Shown here piece by piece: positions 44,518 to 62,725 of a stretch of 64,000 nucleotides of DNA (position 1 is the stretch's first letter; each line of letters starts with the position of its first letter). The DNA lies in the NCBI GenBank assembly GCA_034440615.1, contig JAOTOM010004755.1:70001-134000 (forward strand), read 5' to 3'. Under the pieces are notes generated by a model that was not told the origin of the DNA, ran no database searches, and was given only the letters and a program-made list of their open reading frames with translations. This stretch comes from Ashinkailepas kermadecensis. Lineage: Eukaryota; Arthropoda; Thecostraca; Neolepadidae. Made by a program: the position numbers and the translations under genes.

Positions 44518-45915
44518 TGCGTACTGCACAGTGCACCAGTGCATCACAGCTCACACTGTCTTGTCACAGTGCACCAGTACATCACAGCTCACACTGTCTC
44601 GTCACAGTGCATCACAGCTCACACTGTCTCGCCACAGTGCACCAGTGCATCACAGCTCACACTGTCTTGTCACAGTGCACCAGTGCATCACAGCTCAAAC
44701 TGTCTCGCCACAGTACACCACAGCTCACACTGTCTCGCCACAGTGCACCAGTGCATCGAAGCTCACACTGTCTCATCACAGTGCATCACAGCTCACACTG
44801 TCTCACCACAGTGTACCAGTGCATCACAGCTCACACTGTCTCGTCACAGTGTACCAGTGCATCATAGCTCACACTGTCTCGCCACAGTGCACCAGTGCAT
44901 CACAGCTCACATTGTCTCGTCACAGTGCATCACAGCTCACACTGTCTCGCCACAGTGTGCCAGTGCATCATAGCTCACACTGTCTCGCCACAGTGTACCA
45001 GTGCATCACAGCTCACTGTCTCGTCACAGTGCATCACAGCTCACACGTCTCGTCACAGTGCATCACAGCTCACACTGTCTCGTCACAGTGTACCAGTGCA
45101 TCACAGCTCACACTGTCTCGCCACAGTGACCAGTACATCACAGCTCAAACTGTCTCGCCACAGTACACCACAGCTCACTGTCTCGCCACAGTGCACCAGT
45201 GCATCGAAGCTCACACTGTCTCATCACAGTGCACCACAGCTCACACTGTCTCACCACAGTGTACCAGTGCATCACAGCTCACACTGTCTCGTCACAGTGT
45301 ACCAGTGCATCATAGCTCACACTGTCTCGCCACAGTGCACCAGTGCATCACAGCTCACATTGTCTCGTCACAGTGCATCACAGCTCACACTGTCTCGCCA
45401 CAGTGTGCCAGTGCATCATAGCTCACACTGTCTCGCCACAGTGTACCAGTGCATCACAGCTCACACTGTCTCGCCACAGTGTGCCAGTGCATCACAGCTC
45501 ACACTGTCTCGCCACAGTGCATCACAGCTCACACTGTCTCGTCACAGTGCATCACAGCTCACACTGTCTCGCCACAGTGCATCACAGCTCACACTGTCTC
45601 GCCACAGTGCATCACAGCTCACACTGTCTCGTCACAGTGCACCACAGCTCACACTGTCTCGTCACAGTGCATCACAGCTCACACTGTCTCGCCACAGTGC
45701 ATCACAGCTCACACTGTCTCGTCACAGTGCATCACAGCTCACTGTCTCGTCACAGTGCATCACAGCTCACACTGTCGTCACAGTGCATCACAGCTCACAC
45801 TGTCTCGCCACAGTGCACCAGTACATCACAGCTCACACTGTCTCGTCACAGTGCACCAGTGCATCACAGCTCACACTGTCTCGCCACAGTGCACCAATGC
45901 ATCACAACTCACACC
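44518..45915. repeat. 24-36 bp array (cacagctcacactgtctcgc) with internal block duplication
   Basis: Units of cacagctcacactgtctcgc plus cacagtgcat, with or without caccagtgca. A block marked by gtgcatcgaagctcac at 44751 recurs at 45199, showing a higher-order duplication of about 450 bp. Confidence 0.93.
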
Positions 45916-46069
45916 GTTTCGTCTCACGATGCATTCCTGCACGCCTGCCTCCCCATCAGCCGGGGCATTGTTCGTGGACCGCGCTGCACGTTCGGCTGAA
46001 GGATGGCAGCAGAGATAGTAGTGGTATGTGACAACTTACTGGGAATAGCAGCCGAGTAAGGCAGTGTAG

Positions 46070-46390
46070 TGTAGATGTGAGCAGTGTAGATGATAGCGAG
46101 TTACTTTAGCCAAGTGTAGATCAGAGCAAGGTACGGTAACACAGTGTAGATGGCAGTGGGGTATGGTAACCAAGTGTAGATCAGAGCGAGTTACGGTAAC
46201 CAAGTGTAGATCAGAGCAAGGTACGGTAACACAGTGTAGATGGCAGTGGGGTATGGTAACCAAGTGTAGATCAAAGCAAGGTACGGTAACCAAGTGTAGA
46301 TCAGAGCGAGGTACGGTGTAGATGGCAGTGGGGTATGGCAGCCTAGTGTAGCTGTTAGTAGAGTATGGTGACTCAGTGTAGATGTCAGTA
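46070..46390. repeat. 30/60-bp array (agtgtagatcagagcaaggt)
   Basis: About ten imperfect units alternating agtgtagatcagagcaaggt and agtgtagatggcagtggggt. Confidence 0.88.
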
Positions 46391-46555
46391 GAGAGTGGGA
46401 GCGGAAAGAACGGCGACGGAGCGGGCAGAAACGTCGACCGGGACAGCATTAACAGTAGAGAATGTCAGATGAGAGTAGATTGTCTGATGAATTGTCAGCC
46501 TCTGCCATGGATAGCGACAGATGTGATGCATGGATTGCATTCGCCACGGCATCGC

Positions 46556-47090
46556 AGCGAATGCGACACAGCAACCGGGCGTCGCGGCGATGGCAACACA
46601 GCAACCGGGCGTCGCGGCGATGGCAGCACAGCAACCGGGCGTCGCGGCGATGGCAACACAGCAACCGGGCGTCGCGGCGATGGCAGCACAGCAACCGGGC
46701 GTCGCCGCGATGGCAGCACAGCAACCGGGCGTCGCGGCGATGGCAACACAGCAACCGGGCGTCGCGGCGATGGCAGCACAGCAACCGGGCGTCGCGGCGA
46801 TGGCAACACAGCAACCGGGCGTCGCGGCGATGGCAGCACAGCAACCGGGCGTCGCGGCGATGGCAACACAGCAACCGGGCGTCGCGGCGATGGCAGCACA
46901 GCAACCGGGCGTCGCGGCGATGGCGACACAGCAACCGGGCGTCGCGGCGATGGCAGCACAGCAACCGGGCGTCGCGGCGATGGCAACACAGCAACCGGGC
47001 GTCGCGGCGATGGCAGCACAGCAACCGGGCGTCGCGGCGATGGCAGCACAGCAACCGGGCGTCGCGGCGATGGCAACACAGCAACCATAG
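46556..47090. repeat. 30-bp minisatellite, about 18 copies, two-unit alternation
   Basis: Unit gcgatggcaacacagcaacc followed by gggcgtcgcg. Copies alternate ggcaacaca and ggcagcaca, a 60-bp higher-order unit. All six frames are open. It lies about 210 bp beyond the troponin C stop, so it may sit in that gene's 3' UTR. Confidence 0.95.
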
Positions 47091-47301
47091 CATCGCGGCG
47101 ATGGCAGTCGGGACCAGCGAGGCCAACAATACTCGAAATAATTAGTTCAAAAATCGCCCTGCAACTGAATACTGGCCCGTCCCCAGCTGCTCCGCCGCTG
47201 GCACTATATACAGTCCACAGTAGACACGCAATGTTCTCCCGAGTCACTCCAGCATGACCCTGCTTACCGAGACTCGACGTCAGCGTGAGGGAGAAGTCGC
47301 C

Positions 47302-52860
<5,559 letters not shown>

Positions 52861-52880
<20 letters not shown>

Positions 52881-53098
52881 GTCTGTCAGCCATGTCCAGA
52901 ATGCGCCATGTCAGCCATGTCCAGCGTCGGAACAGCCATGTCTGTCAGCCATGTCCAGAATGCGCCATGTCAGCCATGTCCAGCGTCGGAACAGCCATGT
53001 CTGTCGCCATGTCCAGCGTCGGAACAGCCATGTCTGTCAGTCATGTACAGAATACGCCATGTCAGCCATGTCCAGCGTCGGAACAGCCATGCACACGC
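52861..53098. repeat. 59-bp array including the troponin C start codon
   Basis: cgtcggaacagccatgtctg recurs at about 52866, 52925, 52984, 53017 and 53076 (periods 59, 59, 33, 59). The first copy holds the troponin C ATG and codons 1-6 (minus strand), so four extra copies of the start region lie upstream of the gene. Confidence 0.9.
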
Positions 53099-53455
53099 TG
53101 TCAGCTGGTGCGCTCTGCCGGTCGACAGACGCTTGCCTCACCATACTGGAGGAGCGCGTGACACTCCGTGACTGGGGAAGCGCATGACGCGACTGTTTCC
53201 CGCAGTCAGGTCGCACAGCTGTGGAGGACACACCGAGGACGGTTGTGGACGAGACGTGGGCAATGGCTGTCAGCTGGCAATGTGCTCAGTCTGCACTAGG
53301 TACGACCTAGTGGTTGGCTAGTCACGGCGTCGGCTGATGGCCACCTGCTGCCGAGCTGTCCGGCCCGCAGAGCGTCTACAGCGGGGCATCTCATTACAAC
53401 AGCGACACAGAACAGGTATGTGAGCATCACTCGATACACCCACAGTTGGTCTGGT

Positions 53456-53624
53456 TGGTTGGTTGGTTGGTTATTGGTTTTACGACACGTCGACCGTGGA
53501 GTCATATAGCGTCGCCAATCTCTCACGCCGATTGGTCGCGGGCGAAGAGTAGCGACAGGTGAGACTCGAACCCACAATCTTTCGATTGTGAGACGAGCAT
53601 CTCACCCCTAGACCACTCGTCCCC
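53456..53624 (-). mobile_element. tRNA-derived SINE, copy 3
   Basis: Minus-strand copy, about 169 bp, same family as copies 1 and 2, with a ggttggttggttggtt tail. Perfect 14-bp target duplication acagttggtctggt at 53442-53455 and 53625-53638. It lies about 0.6 kb upstream of the troponin C start. Confidence 0.9.
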
Positions 53625-53639
53625 ACAGTTGGTCTGGTC

Positions 53640-54900
53640 TTCATGTTGAGGTGCTTGCTTCGTAGCTGTTGCGTGCCTGTCCCATTGTCTCGTTCAGTAA
53701 AAACGCGCGAAGAAAGTATTTTAAGGACATTCAAACCGGTACATGGGTGCGAAAAAGCACATGTGGACGGCAGTCGGGCCACTTGTCAGTGGCCCAACAA
53801 CACAAATGCATGCTTCCAATTCTCTACGGCACGTTACCATTCCACTACCACGTCCGAGTCAGTCAAAGTACTGACTACCAACACTCTTCGCACTACCTCG
53901 GAAGCCGCTGGGCCACGTCCAAGCATCACGCACAGGTCCCACCCACACGCATTCGCTCTATGGAGCACATCCGAGCACTCCAAGTGGCACATGCTTCACC
54001 AGACCTGACCGTCGCACTCTTTTGAAACCCTCACCTGTTTGGCTGCAGTCCTACGTTTCAAATCGTGCTGCCTCCGTGGATAACTAGTCATGCTCTGGGA
54101 AATTTGACTTTTTCAACGTCGACGAAATGTCCTCCAAAGTGGCAGCAGTCGGCTCAGAGCTGGAGTGAGCGGCGCCGCCTGCCGTGCCTGCCCGGTGTGC
54201 TGAGCAGCGCCACCCCACCACTCGGCCTGTGCGTCTCCATGGGCTGCCAAACTATCATGCTGGCTAGTTCTAGTCAATCTACAAGTCCTCAGAAGAAGAC
54301 GCAAAAGAAGTTACGTCAGTGGAGCTGCAGGTAACTTTCTCCAGGGCCGGAACACAGCGTTGTATATCATTGTATGGTTGGTCGGCGTCAGCAATAAAAT
54401 GGGTGGCTGTTTTTTCCCCAGGGTGAGGAAAGCCGCGTAATAATTTCGTGTTGGTGGCCTGTCAATTTTCGACCACCTGATACTTGGTGAAGAACTTTGT
54501 GTATTCCTCCTTGGGGAGTACGTCATCATATTTGTGAACGTGAATACCGCAGAAATACGCTCTGAAACCCAACGACTGCCAATCCGAATGAGTGTCAGTG
54601 TGCAATTGATTGGCTCCAGAATGCATCGGCGGCTATATGGTCATGTAGCGGCAAGCATGAGCAAAATAAACACACAACATGACATGGTAGGTGATGGAAT
54701 CTTGACTGTATTGTAGGTTAGTTGTTGCTCCTTTGACCTCTATATAAGCTACCTTAATGACGCTCGGGAAGGTGTTATGCCATTGCAACAGATGCTGTGT
54801 ATGCTTAAATGTAACTTATATCAGCTGCATTGCCTTATTGCTGGATTCACGTTGCCATTGATCATCTCTATTTGCACTTCATTGCGTATTCAGATTGCAT
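53640..54900. other. unique spacer
   Basis: About 1.3 kb of single-copy DNA; frames of up to 121 codons on the plus strand (53643-54008) carry no domain-like pattern. No gene supported. Confidence 0.35.
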
Positions 54901-54904
54901 ATAG

Positions 54905-55380
54905 AATGGCCCTAAATGTACCACCACGGATTACTAGCAGCCATTATAATGTGCCACCGCCGATCACAAGCAGCTATGCCTATGCACCACCATGGACCAC
55001 GAACAGCTATAACAATGCACCACCATGGACCACTAGAAGCATTAATAATGTACCGCCGCACCAGCAAGTATGGCAATGTACCACCACGGGCCAATAGCAG
55101 CTATAACAAGATATCACCACGGACCACTGGCGTGGGCGCAATGTAGCCAAGGCAGCTGACGCGCTGAAAATCCCAGTAGCACATACACACGGACTACTAG
55201 CAGCTATAGCAATGCACCACCACACTAGCAGCTATAACAATATCCCACCACGGACCACCAGCAGCTATTGCTGTTAGTATGGACCTATAGCAATGTACCA
55301 CCACACTGGAATACATAAGAATGCAGAATCATGAACCACTAGCACCTATAGCAAAGCACCACTACGTTAATAGTTATAAC
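54905..55380. repeat. ~33-bp array (agcagctataacaatgcacc), left part
   Basis: Degenerate units agcagctataacaatgcacc plus accatggaccact. Its last portion (from about 55308, tggaatacataagaatgcag) recurs at 56508. Confidence 0.85.
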
Positions 55381-56500
55381 ATCAAGCGCCTTCGGCACTT
55401 GCTCCGCTGCGTTAAGCGAAAAATTTGATGTTGGTTGCATGTGAATCTGTCTAATGGTTCGGCCACTATGCCAATTTTAGTGGAATTCATTTATCTGCTC
55501 CCGAATAATTGTATTTAAAAAAATATATCCCGTGACTTTTGGTGTCGCCGCCGCGAAAGCGCGGGCCGGCATCGTTTTTTCCACTGCTGACTGAACATCG
55601 TGGGAATCGGTGGTGAAGCGGCTCACGTGTTGGCACGCAAAATGATGGCGAAAAATGTCGTCTGATAATGGTTGCGGGCATCGACGATTTTAACCAAACT
55701 ATTTGCGATGGTGAAAATGCGAAGGAACCGTGAGCATCACAAAGAGTGGGGCTATACGCGCATATAACTTTCTCCGCGAAGTGTTGTCAGACAGTGGTGT
55801 GGGGACAGTGGAAAGCGGAGCCTTTTTCACGGACCGAAACACGTGCAGCCCATGTGACGATGATGGCGCCCGTACACACTGCATCCCATGATAGTCAATG
55901 GGAAAAGGTACATCCGTCCAGGTGGTGAAAGTGACGGCAAGTCGCCAAGTTGAGCCGTTTCCGAGAACCAGACCCAATCGTGAAAAAACGCTGGAAAACA
56001 TCACTTTCGCTTTTCACATCCCCCTCGCGTGCGCGTGACGCGTGACCTGGAAACGGTTGCCATGGCGATGCTGGCAATTGTCGTGGCAACACTAAGGTGG
56101 TAGTTTGGTGGCGATCGGTCCATTGGTTGTCGAGATATGGCGCCCTGAATCGGGTCGATCGGGAACGCTAAAATTGGTGGAAAAAATCCCAGTTTTACTT
56201 GCTATTCCTATGGACGGCCGGTGACCCGTCCTCTCAGGGCCCCCGTGACGCTCACGCGCAGCACGTTGACCCGATCGTAAGGAAACTTTGTCCAGTGGAT
56301 AGCCAACATTTGGGGCTTTCACGTGATGTCAGCATATTTCGTTACCTGTGTTGTGAGCCGTGCCAGGCGCCAATATGCAGCGGTCTCGGTCGGTGTTTGG
56401 AATTTTACGAATCCCATGTCAAACCAATGAGGGGGTCGTGCCAACCTTGAGCACGTGCCACGCGCTCGGCATACACCCCACGACAATGAAACTCTGCATA
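55381..56500. other. 1.1-kb unique insertion inside an array
   Basis: Single-copy DNA separating two halves of the ~33-bp array, with a ~70-bp block duplicated on either side (55308-55380 and 56508-56582). No transposase or RT seen. The ends show only a weak inverted resemblance (agcgccttcggcacttgctc against agcgcgtggcacgtgctc), too weak to call TIRs. Confidence 0.4.
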
Positions 56501-56507
56501 CATAACT

Positions 56508-56880
56508 GGAATACATAACAATGCAGAATCATGAACCACCAGCACCTACAGCAATGCACCACTACGCTAGTAGCTATAACAATATACTACCACGGATCAC
56601 TAACAGGTATAAACGTGTATCACTACGGATCACCAACAGCTATATTAATATATCACCACGGATCACTAGCAGGTCACTAGCAGGCAAGGATCACTGTACC
56701 ACCATGGACTACTACTAGTTCTATAAAAATGTACTACCGGACCACTAGCAGCTATGTCAATGTACCACTGACCACTAGCAGCTATGCCAATGTACCACTG
56801 AACACTAGAAGCTATGTCAATGTACCACTTAACACTAGCAGCTATGTCAATGTACCGCTGACCACTAGCAGCTGTAACAA
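56508..56880. repeat. ~33-bp array, right part
   Basis: Continuation of the array at 54905 with units such as actagcagctatgtcaatgt and accactgacc. Confidence 0.85.
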
Positions 56881-57660
56881 TACAAGGTGAGTGACGGAAT
56901 TAAGTTAGGAGGTGAGCTTCAACTTTCTGAGATTATCTACGTCGTTTCCAATTTCCATTTCACATCTAATGACATCTTACGTGTGAGAAACATTACCACG
57001 CGCACCGGAGGGCCTCTCACATAACGTGAACCGGAGGGGGTCCGTTCCGCCCTCATGATTTCGGAAACTACTGAAGCTAGGAACATGCAATTTTGAGGGG
57101 AGATTACGGCTATATTGAACTGACTGCAGTATAAATGTGGTGACCATAGGTTGCCTACAGGGTTAAACTGGTTCGGGATACGCCGACACGCCGCCCCGCC
57201 GAGCCACCGTGCCGACCACACCTTTCTGACCCTGAACGCCAGGCCGCCAGCCGGCTGGTTGACTGCACTCCCGCAGTCCCTATATTTGCCAACAGATTTA
57301 ACAGATTATTCCTGCTTAGCATGCGCTTGGCCATTTGCAATACAATCACAAGATTTCATTACTATATCCCAGCCCGTTTATGAGATATTGTCGAAAAACA
57401 TGATGGGTGGGGGCAGTGCGACCGGCCCTCCCCGGTGCCCGTGCTAACCTGATAGGAGCACGCAGTGAATTGAGCGTGCTTTCTGGGCAACAGAATCTGC
57501 TTCTCACAAAATGAAAACATTCGTAGCAATTAGCGACTCTTATAAATTTGAGGTAGGTCTGTCACCGTGTCGGCCATATGCAACATGTGGTAATGGTAGG
57601 GGTCTTACTACGGGTCTTACTTTCCAGCTGCTCTTTGTTCATGTTGCCCGGCTCCTGCAG
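56881..57660. other. unique spacer
   Basis: About 780 bp, no supported gene or element. Confidence 0.3.
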
Positions 57661-57664
57661 CAGC

Positions 57665-58255
57665 AGGTCAGGAGTGTCACGTCAGAGCAACACAGCAGGA
57701 TTGCCACGACATGACAACAGGTCAGGAGTGTCACGTCGGAGCAACACAGCAGGATTGCCACGACATGACAACAGGTCAGGAGTCAGCAGGCACCAAGTCA
57801 GGAGTGTCACGCCAAGGCAACAATTTAGAAGTGTCACGTCAGGACAAGTCAGGAGTGTCACGCCAGGGCAGCAGGTCAGGAGTGCCACGTCAGGACAACA
57901 AGACAGGAGTGTCACGTCAGGACAACAAGTCAAGAGTGTCAAGTCAGGGCAACAAGTCAGGAGTGTCACGTCAGGACAAGTCAGGAGCGTCACGTTACGA
58001 CAAGTCAGGAGTGTTACGCCAGTACAACAAGTCATGAGTGTCACGTCAGGACAACAAGTCAGGAGCGTCACGTTACGACAAGTCAGGAGTATCACGCCAG
58101 GACAACAAGTCATGAGTGTCACGTCAGGACAACAAGTCAGGAGTGTCACGTCACGACAAGTCAGGAGTGTCACGTCAGGGCAACAAGTCAGGAGTGTCAC
58201 GTCAGGGCAACAAGTCAGGAGTGTCACGTCACGACAAGTCAGGAGTGTCACGCCA
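57665..58255. repeat. 18-27 bp array (aagtcaggagtgtcacgtca)
   Basis: Units aagtcaggagtgtcacgtca with ggacaac or nothing between them. Gives long Gln/Val/Ser frames, rejected as genes. Confidence 0.92.
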
Positions 58256-58444
58256 GAGCAATCATCGACACTCTTCGATCCATTCCCACCGAGAAAAGCC
58301 AGGCACTGCAGCTGGGACAACGTGTCCATGTGTTCACAAACTTCTCCCAGTGCTTCGGTTGGTTGTGTAGTGTACAGCCAATCTACATACAGGCGAGCAC
58401 AAAACATCAAGGATGGGATGGGATCGATGTGTGTTGTACTGCTG

Positions 58445-59518
58445 CAAGCTACCAGCAGACCATGACACCAGTTTAGACAAGGAGCGCTGTAAACTACCAG
58501 CAGACCATGACACCAGTTTAGACAAGAAGCGCTGCCGGCTACCAGCAGACCATGACACCAGTTTAGACAAGGAGCGCTGCCGGCTACCAGCAGACCATGA
58601 CACCAGTTTAGACAAGGAGCGCTGTAAACTACCAGCAGACCATGACACCAGTTTAGACAAGGAGCGCTATAAACTACCAGCAGACCATGACACCAGTTTA
58701 GACAAGGAGCGCTGCCGGCTACCAGCAGACCATGACACCAGTTTAGACAAGGAGCGCTGTAAACTACCAGCAGACCATAACATCAGTTTAGACAAGGAGC
58801 GCTGCCGGCTACCAGCAGACCATGACACCAGTTTAGACAAGGAGCGCTGTAAGCTACCAGCAGACCATGACACCAGTTTAGACAAGGAGCGCTACCGGCT
58901 ACCAGCAGACCATGACGCCAGTTTAGACAAGGAGCGCTGTAAACTACCAGCAGACCATGACACCAGTTTAGACAAGGAGCGCTGTAAACTACCAGCAGAC
59001 CATGACACCAGTTTAGACAAGGAGCGCTGTAAACTACCAGCAGACCATAACATCAGTTTAGACAAGGAGCGCTGCAAACTACCAGCAGACCATGACACCA
59101 TGTTTAGACAAGGAGCGCTACCGACTACCAGCAGACCATGACGCCAGTTTAGACAATAAGCGCTGTAAACTACGAGCAGACCATGACACCAGTTTAGACA
59201 AGGAGCGCTGTAAACTACCAGCAGACCATGACACCAGTTTAGACAAGGAGCGCTGTTAACTACCAGCAGACCATTGCACCAGTTTAGACAAGGAGCGCTG
59301 TAAACTACCAGCAGACCATGACACCATGTTTAGACAAGGAGCGCCACCGGCTACCAGCAGACCATGACGCCAGTTTAGACAAGAAGCGCTGTAAACTACC
59401 AGCAGACCATGACACCAGTTTAGACAAGGAGCGCTGTAAACTACCAGCAGACCATGACACCAGTTTAGACAAGGAGCGCTGCCGGCTACCAGCAGACTAT
59501 GACATCAGTTTAGACGAG
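58445..59518. repeat. 45-bp minisatellite, about 24 copies
   Basis: Unit ctaccagcagaccatgacac, then cagtttagacaaggagcgct and gtaaa (or gccgg). The period is a multiple of three, so a 242-codon frame of repeated Asp/Lys/Leu units appears; artefact. Confidence 0.94.
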
Positions 59519-59744
59519 GACACGCTATCCCTTCGCTGATGGCAATGTAATTTTCTTGTTGTGCATTTCAACATATTTTGGACAACTTTAGTTCTATGTC
59601 CGACCGCCTCTAAATGGGGCAGGTGGGCTTAGGTGTTCTGCCTTTCGTACAACCAGGTGTATTATAGTGCTTACAAATAACGTACGTACAACGTGGTTGA
59701 TTCCTTGCATATTAAATATTAACTGTGCAGGCACCCTGTCGGAG

Positions 59745-60025
59745 GAGATTAATACCGGTCTATTATCATCCTGCTGACCACCAAATACTGTGAGATTAAT
59801 ACCGGTCCATTATCATCCTACTGACCACCAAATGCAGAGAGATTAATACCGATCCATCATCTCGCTGCTGACCATCAAATGCTGGGAGGTTAATACCGGT
59901 CCATCATCATCCTGCTGACCACCAAATGCTGGGAGATTACTACGGGTCTATCATCATCCTGCTGACCACCAAATGCTGGGAGATTACTTCGGGTCTATCA
60001 TCATCCTGCTGACCATCAAATGCTG
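59745..60025. repeat. ~47-bp repeat, about 6 copies
   Basis: Units of gagattaataccggtctatt followed by atcatcctgctgaccacc. Confidence 0.88.
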
Positions 60026-60640
60026 GCCGAAGAGACGCTTAAAACTCGCAACCATACAGCCTAGTAGGCTACCACCGGAACATAATTCAATTTTGCCAAA
60101 TGCACCATTTAGTCTTCAACAAGCCATGCAGTAGGGAAGGCTACCATTGCCTATGTGCTTAAGCAATTTATTTAGTTCTCAACTACGTCACTGAACAGTC
60201 GTCAGGGACCAAAAATTACCAAATTTCCCACAAAATTAAGCCCGATGCGCTATCCCTAAATAACGTTCCAGTTTGAAAAACATGATGTTCCTGAGTCACC
60301 CCTGATTAATGGAAGGGGCAAAACTTGCGTCGCTAAAATATTCCGTGTTTTTTTTACCACTCTGACGTAATTGAGGTATTTTCAATCACCATGGGCGGTG
60401 AAAGACAAAAGCGATCTTAATTTGCCCGAAATGTCAGTTCCGAATTTGTTTTCATATCAGACGGCATTTTAATTATTAATGTGTAGCCACGAACTGGTGT
60501 TTTTGATTGGCGGGCTAGCAAAAAGATGGAAGGAGTTCCGTCACTTGTCAATACGGCACTGCCATCCTGCCGCAGTGGTATCCGCAGTGATATGACAACC
60601 TCTGGCCTAGCTAACATTGGCTGCACAAATGCCCTTCCCA
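60026..60640. other. unique spacer
   Basis: About 600 bp, AT-rich, nothing recognised. Confidence 0.3.
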
Positions 60641-60644
60641 GCGA

Positions 60645-60915
60645 GCCTCTGACAATGGACATCTGAGGTTCGACATCTGACTCTGATAGCCGACCTCTGA
60701 CAATGACAATCTGATAGCCAACCTCTGACAATGATCCTCTGAGAGCCGACCTCTGACAATGATCCTCTGAGAGCCGATCTCTGACAATGACCCTCTGAGA
60801 GCCGACCTTTGACAATGACCCTCTGAGAGCCGATCTCTGATAATGGCCCTCTGAGAGCCAACCTCTGACAAAGGCCCTCTGAAAGCCGACCTCTGAAATG
60901 ACCTTCTGACAACGA
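60645..60915. repeat. ~27-bp repeat (cctctgacaatgatcctctg)
   Basis: About nine imperfect copies of cctctgacaatgaccctctg followed by agagccga. Confidence 0.88.
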
Positions 60916-61455
60916 ACACCAGCAACAGATCGCTGATGGTGAACCTCTGACAGGGGACTTTAACAAGTTCATTCACTTTCAGAACATTGATCGCCAGTGT
61001 TTTTAATTCTTTACAGACCTTGGCAGGGGTGAAAAAGTTGGAAAATTATTGGTGGAGCCCAATGCATGGAGGCAATGAGTTCTGGCAATTTGCTAGGTGG
61101 GGCCCACCACACGGGTCCCATGCTGAGAGAGCAAGAAGTTTGTGGGGCCAGGGCAAAGATGGTAGGCCAAAATGCATAGGGAACTCCCACCACTCGACCT
61201 TAGTGGATCCGCGTTACTTCTACGCCCATAGAAATAGGCAGGGTCCAAAACTTCCACTGGCTTTCAAGCTGGCCGCACGATTCCTGGTAAGAGTTCAATT
61301 ATGGAAGCCGCAGCACCGGGATGAACGTCTCTGAAGCTCGCCAAAGCATTGGCATGATTATTAAATAGGCTGCTGCCAGATTGTGACCGGAAACACTGTC
61401 ACTGAAATTGTTTTTTAAACCGAGCAAGCACATGTTGCTGGTGTAGTACGGGCGA
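60916..61455. other. unique spacer
   Basis: About 540 bp; a 115-codon plus-strand frame here (60987-61334) has no recognisable domain. Confidence 0.3.
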
Positions 61456-61489
61456 TGTAAGGCGGCACCAGCGAGTAGGTGGTGTGGCG

Positions 61490-62040
61490 GTGTAAGGCAG
61501 TACCAGCCAGTTAGTGGTGGGGTGGTGCTGTGTCAGGCAGTTGGTATTGCGGTGGTGCTGTGCAAGGCGGTACCAGCCAGTTGGTGACGCGGTGGTGCTG
61601 TGTATGGCGGTACCAGCCAGTTGGTGATGCGGTGGTGCTGTGTATGGCGGTACCAGCCAGTTGGTGACGCGGTGGTGCTGTGTATGGCGGTACCAGCCAG
61701 TTGGTGATGCGGTGGTGCTGTGTATGGCGGTACCAGGCAGTTGGTGATGCGGTGGTGCTGTGTATGGCGGTACCAGCCAGTTGGTGATGCGGTGGTGCTG
61801 TGTATGGCGGTACCAGGCAGTTGGTGATGCGGTGGTGCTGTGTGTGGCGGTACCAGGCAGTTGGTTATGCGGTGGTGCTGTGCATGGCAGTACCAGCCAG
61901 CTGGTGATGCGGTGGTGCTGTGTATGGCGGTACCAGCCAGTTGGTGATGCGGTGGTGCTGTGTATGGCGGTACCAGCCAGTTGGTGATGCGGTGGTGCTG
62001 TGTATGGCGGTACCAGCCAGTTGGTGATGCGGTGGTGCTG
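61490..62040. repeat. 40-bp minisatellite, about 14 copies
   Basis: Unit gtgatgcggtggtgctgtgt followed by atggcggtaccagccagttg, with ccaggcag variants at intervals. Confidence 0.94.
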
Positions 62041-62234
62041 TGCACACATCAGAAGTAAGAAGCCGCGACCGCGGCCGGCATAGTGTATGGGAGACTGTCG
62101 TGCTATGGGTCACATGGTTACGATCCTCCAACACCAGCAAACGTCTCAGGCAGCCGTGTCGCTGACAGCAGATTCGTGTCGAGTGGAACCAATGAGGACA
62201 CAGCGGCGGTCGGTCACATCGGAGTACAGCTTCT

Positions 62235-62400
62235 GGGGGATATTTTCAGCTCCCGGGGGCGGTATTGTCAGTTCCTGGGAGTGGGTAGTGGCATTGTCAG
62301 CTTCCGGGGGAGGGGCATGGTAGTATTGTGCGTTTCCGGGGGGGAGATGGGGCGTGGTAGTATTGTGAGTCTCCGGGAAGAGTGTGTGGGGGGGGGGGGT
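62235..62400. repeat. degenerate ~26-bp G-rich repeat
   Basis: Imperfect copies around tccgggggnggtattgtcag, ending in a G-run at about 62389-62398. Confidence 0.65.
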
Positions 62401-62599
62401 TGTATTGTCAGGCTGCTCCGGAGCTGGGGTCATGCCAAACTGCTGCAAACACGACGGCAGTGAGCTCGGGTCGCTGGCCGACGCCACACTCACTGGACCG
62501 GTGCTCCGAGTCGACCTGGTCCTGCAACACCGTACACAGGCGTGACGTCACCGGCGGCCGACCATCGACGCATCACCACATACCCTCGGCTCTCTGACG

Positions 62600-62725
62600 G
62601 GTGTGCCTGCCACTGCCCAGACAAACCCACCGCTCTCTGTCGGGTCTGCCTGTCACTGCCCAGACAATCACACCGTCACTGCCCAGACAAATCACGTCGT
62701 GACATCACCGCCCAGACAATCCCAC
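62600..62725. repeat. short repeat (cactgcccagacaa)
   Basis: Four copies of cactgcccagacaa or ccgcccagacaa with variable spacing. Confidence 0.75.

Noticed and set aside
44895..46031. 378-codon plus-strand frame
   Set aside because: Made of the cacagctcacactgtctcg array; other frames of the same DNA are equally long.
46382..47257. 291-codon frame rich in Gly/Asp/Thr/Arg
   Set aside because: The 30-bp array is stop-free in all six frames, so the frame carries no evidence of selection.
55381..56500. Terminal inverted repeats of a DNA transposon
   Set aside because: The end similarity is short and gapped and no target duplication of fixed size is seen.
58413..59141. 242-codon repeat protein with DHDTSLDKERC units
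   Set aside because: Exact reflection of a 45-bp DNA minisatellite; no start context, signal or flanking unique coding sequence.
60987..61334. 115-codon plus-strand frame
   Set aside because: No recognisable motif; composition looks like chance.
62382..62530. Small minus-strand exon with acceptor TACGGTGTTGCAG and donor GTGAGT
   Set aside because: Splice-like signals bracket only about 30 bases; no neighbouring exon or family supports it.
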